The notes under the pieces are model-generated. The model saw nothing but the letters and a program-made list of their open reading frames with translations, did not search any database and had not been told where the DNA came from. Below are positions 60,590-64,000 of a stretch of 64,000 nucleotides of DNA, in pieces (within the stretch, counting starts at the first letter, position 1; every line of letters begins with the position of its first letter). A program made the position numbers and the translations under genes. This DNA comes from Hedera helix (lineage: Eukaryota > Streptophyta > Magnoliopsida > Apiales > Araliaceae), in assembly GCA_947179155.2 (NCBI GenBank), contig OX359282.1, positions 21,235,010 to 21,299,009 on the forward strand, written 5' to 3'.

Positions 60590-62330
60590 AGAACACCACC
60601 AATGTCAACTCCAGATGCATCACAATTCACCTTAAAGACTTTCTCAAAGTCGGGGTGGGCTAATACTAGTGCTTCAGTCATCTTCTGTTTGATTAGCTGA
60701 AATTTGGTTTCGGCCTCCTCGGACCACTAGAATAATTTCCCCTTAAGGCACTTGGTGATAGATGCAATTAAAGTACCGAAGTTTATAATGAACTGGCGAT
60801 AGAATGTTGCTAACCCATGGAAACTCCTAATATTATACAAGGTCTTTGGTGTAGGCCATGTCAAGATAACATTTACTTTTAACGGATCTGCATGAACACC
60901 TTCGGTAGAAATAACGAAGCTGAGGAAGGTTACCAAAGTAGTGAAATAAGAGCTCTTCTTCTGATTGACAAACAGACTTTCCTTCCTTAATGCCTCAAAA
61001 ACAACTCGGAGATGTTCATGATGTGATTCCCAATTCGGACTGTAGATAAGAATATCATCAAAATAAACAACTACAATTTTTTTCCATGAAAGATCGTAAT
61101 ACCTGATGCATAAACCTCATGAATGTACTGGAAGCATTTGAAAGCCCAAAAGAGGTAACCATCCATTCATATAGCCTATATTGCATCTTAAACGTTATTT
61201 TCCATTCATCTCTAGGCCTTATCCTGATATGGCGGTATCCATTCTTCAGATCAATCTTTGAGAAAACTTTTGCTCCGGACAGCTGATCCAACATGTCATT
61301 CAGGCCAGGAATTGGAAACCAATACTTCACAGTAATCTTATTAATCGCCTTGCTGTCGATAAACATCCTCCATGATTCATCTTTCTTCGATACCAACAAA
61401 GAAGTTACTTTATGGGCTCATACTTTCACGAATGTAGCATTTTTGTAACAACTCAACTACCTGTCGCTGTAGCTCTTTGGACTCTTTAGGACTGAGACGG
61501 TATGCTGGCCGATTAGGTACATTTGACCTTGGAACAAGATCTATCTGATGCCAAATATCTCTCATTGGTGGTAGTTCATGTGGAAGCTTCTCGGGCATCA
61601 GGTCGACAAACCCTGCTAGTAGTTTCTGCACATCGACTGGTACTTCGGTAATCTTATCGGCAATACTTTTTTCATAAAGAAGTAGAGCATATACCATACC
61701 CTCATGCTCAACCTCAGTTAAGAACTTGGACATAGATAATAGGTTGGTACTTTCGACCAACCGAGCAGAACTGTTCTCCTCCCGCCGAGGTACTAATATA
61801 ATTTTTTCCCTTTTATACTAGGGGAGTATGTATTCGTCTGACCATCATGCACAATACCTCGATCATATTGCCAGGATCTACCTAACAACACTTGACATGC
61901 ATCCATAGATACCTCATCATACCAAGCGTTATCAAAATATTTCTTACCAATAGAAAAGGATACCAAGCACTTTATGTCCTCTGTCACCTCATTGCCTTTG
62001 TTCAGCCAAGATAGTTTATATGGTTTAGGGTGTCGATCTGTCTTCAACTAAAATTTTTAGACGGTTTCTTCGGACATTACATTTTCACAACTGCCATTGT
62101 CAATAATCAACCTGTAGACTTTATCCGACGCCGTGTAGGTTGTATGGAATATATTGGTTCTCAACCAATCATTTCCTGAAACACTTTTAGGAGTCCACAG
62201 ACTCTTACGAATGACCAAAGTTTCCTGCCCATCTCTATACAATACATCCTTATCATCATATTTATGACGTCCCCAAATTCGAGTCCCTTGAATCTCGGGT
62301 TTAGTACTCACGATCCAACACATTCATATA
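60590..62330 (-). pseudogene. Second Ty3/gypsy pol remnant (CRM/Reina-like)
   Basis: Minus-strand frames in order: protease region with NIFHTTYTASDKVYRLIIDN plus GSCEN (62057-62323); PMDACQ-type block with QVLLGRSWQYDRGIVHDG (61793-62047); HQIDLVPRSNVPNRPAYRLS (61410-61760); RT with INKITVKYWFPIPGLNDMLD and FSKIDLKNGYRHIRIRP (61058-61399); YFDDILIY, intact but in a shifted frame; then FLSFVISTEGVHADPLKV (60727-60936); then a broken RNase H start ending near GVLS at 60590. The rest of RNase H and integrase are missing, next to the solo LTR. It differs clearly from the Tekay-like pol at 41520-44930. Several stops. Confidence 0.87.
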
Positions 62331-64000
62331 TCTATATTACCCAATCTATTTGATAACATAAACTTAACCCGTTTCATTAAAAAACTTACATAAAAATGTC
62401 CCAAGTTAACTAACCTTAAATATTACATCATAATATAAACAAATATATACATCATTAAATTTTTACAGTTTAACAAAAAGGTAGACTAAACAGATTTCTA
62501 CTCGAGTACTTTCTCTTTGCCCTTGTCTATATTCGCTCCTCCGAATTTTACGTCCTTAGTTGAAATGTTAAGTTTACGAAAGAATGAGCAATCACATTGC
62601 TTAACAAGTATAACAATTTTAAAACAAAACATTTCGTAAATAAATTTTAAACTTTTTCCTAAAAATATTTGACAGTTGTACAAAACTATGAATTAACTTG
62701 AATAAACTTTTCTCAACACTTTTTCAATTGATCTTGAAGCCAAAACATCACTACTGAGGGTTATCAGACCTTAAACTATTACTAGGTTAACATATATCTC
62801 TACTATAACCTTTAACAGTCATACAACTATAACCTCACTTCATTGTACGCCAGGTGACCATCCCTTTGTACTTATGTATTGTGCAAACATATATCCTCTT
62901 TCGCATGGGTTGAAATTATAGTATCCGATAAACTTTCCTTTGTTGTTCGTCTCAGTTTTCATCATTTGAATCTGCACCAAAACAACTTGGTTTGGTTTAA
63001 CTTTTACAGAAAATAAGGATTCAATAAACATGCTTCAATAACTGTCTAGCTGAGACAATCGGCTTAAACATACAATAATAGTTTGTATATGAAAAGAACT
63101 TTACAATGCTACATAGATTCAATCAAATAATAATTAATAATCATACATCAATAATTGTCTAGCGGAAAAAATTAGCCCAACAATGGTTCATAGTTGAACA
63201 AACTTTCAAACGATAGCTCAAGTTGGAATTCTAACAATGTTTTTCAAAGATGAATAGTATAAATGCATCAGGGTTCAATATAAACATGTACAACGATAGT
63301 TAGAATACTTGTGTAACCTTTTTTGAAAATGAATTATTAAGATCGCATCATAGTTTAAGAATACCAACCATAAGATGGTTAGAATACTTGCCTTTGCATT
63401 ATTTACGCTATCAATTATAATCGTTCAGGCTTAGTTGGAACGCTACCACTCGCCGTATAACCTAAGTAATATAAACCGTGTTATTACATAGTTTGAACAT
63501 ATATCACGTTTACAACTTTTCTAAACATTTAGTATGCTTTATAAATTAGTTTTCTAATCATTAATCTTGTTCCCAAATTGTATCCACTATACCACTATAC
63601 CACATATAGGTTAGTTTATATACCTCAATACATATAATATTTCAATTAATAAAATTTATATAATATGCATCAAGACCCCACTATTTTAAAATAATTATTT
63701 TTCAAAAACTTGGAGCGGCGTGCCCGTGCCGGAAACAAGGCTTGGAGTGGTGCGGCCGCGCCACTTCAGCAAAAATGTTTCCCAGATTCTGCATTCTGCA
63801 GACCACTCCGTATTTGAATAATTTCTATTCTACAAGTTCAAATGACTTGAAACTTGTTCAAATATCTAGTCCACAACAACAATGATCATAAGATATCAAG
63901 GTTTGATCTTTGAATAGCTTCATTATAATATCAAACGAAAAGCTCGAAACTGTACGTTTAACACACATTTCGGTTTTAACTAATTTGTTAGATAGCTTCC
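62331..64000. other. No gene seen; possible leader or LTR of the gypsy remnant
   Basis: Lies upstream of the minus-strand pol remnant. No gag was recognised. CTTGGAGCGGCGTGCCCGTG and GTGCGGCCGCGCCACTTCAG near 63709-63770 form a GC-rich patch of a kind often seen in gypsy LTRs. LTR ends could not be fixed. Confidence 0.4.

Noticed and set aside
60590..62330. Endogenous plant pararetrovirus
   Set aside because: Protease, RT order and motifs match a Ty3/gypsy chromovirus. No movement protein or coat-like domain is seen.

Overview
The window is nuclear DNA from a flowering plant, most likely a eudicot. It holds one intact spliced gene, a class III peroxidase. Nearly everything else is AT-rich intergenic DNA filled with nested and decayed plant retrotransposons (Ty1/copia, Ty3/gypsy, LINE, SINE, solo LTRs). 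There are no bacterial operons, CRISPR arrays, rRNA genes or functional tRNA genes. The species cannot be named from the sequence.

Layout. 1-3.1 kb: AT-rich intergenic DNA. 3.1-9.1 kb: a broken F-box/LRR (FBD-type) gene and a second partial copy of its 3' half; a 99-bp tRNA-derived SINE with a perfect 15-bp target duplication sits in the second copy. 9.4-25.8 kb: a minus-strand copia deletion derivative, tandemly duplicated. The first copy is split by two later insertions: a long gypsy-type solo LTR (11065-14934, TSD GGTGG) and a 6.8-kb Athila-like element with gag and protease but no RT or integrase (16067-22911, TSD CTATC). The second copy preserves both empty sites. 25.8-28.3 kb: a 5'-truncated LINE. 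29.6-30.3 kb: a 712-bp solo LTR (TSD TTTAT). 35.2-50.0 kb: a 5'-truncated plus-strand copia element, split between RT and RNase H by a full-length 10.5-kb gypsy chromovirus on the minus strand (38641-49124, two 2868-bp LTRs, TSD TCATA). 52.7-55.9 kb: the four-exon peroxidase gene. 57.2-60.6 kb: another long gypsy-type solo LTR. 60.6-62.3 kb: a second, unrelated gypsy pol remnant on the minus strand.

Function. The only gene likely to make a working protein is the secreted haem peroxidase (321 aa, all catalytic and disulphide residues present). Its first intron appears to use a GC-AG splice pair. The retroelement proteins cannot work as they stand: most carry stops or frameshifts, and catalytic aspartates are lost in four of the five RT-bearing elements. 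The relative order of events can be read from the nesting.

The most unusual signals are: three hairpins with perfect 17-bp stems in one LTR, one with a compensatory pair change; a palindromic GC-rich motif module shared by two unrelated LTR families; two solo LTRs that carry an internal gag-pol tail plus polypurine tract near their 5' end; and sequence repeated on both sides of the peroxidase gene that suggests a lost tandem neighbour. I did not find a convincing new biological system.
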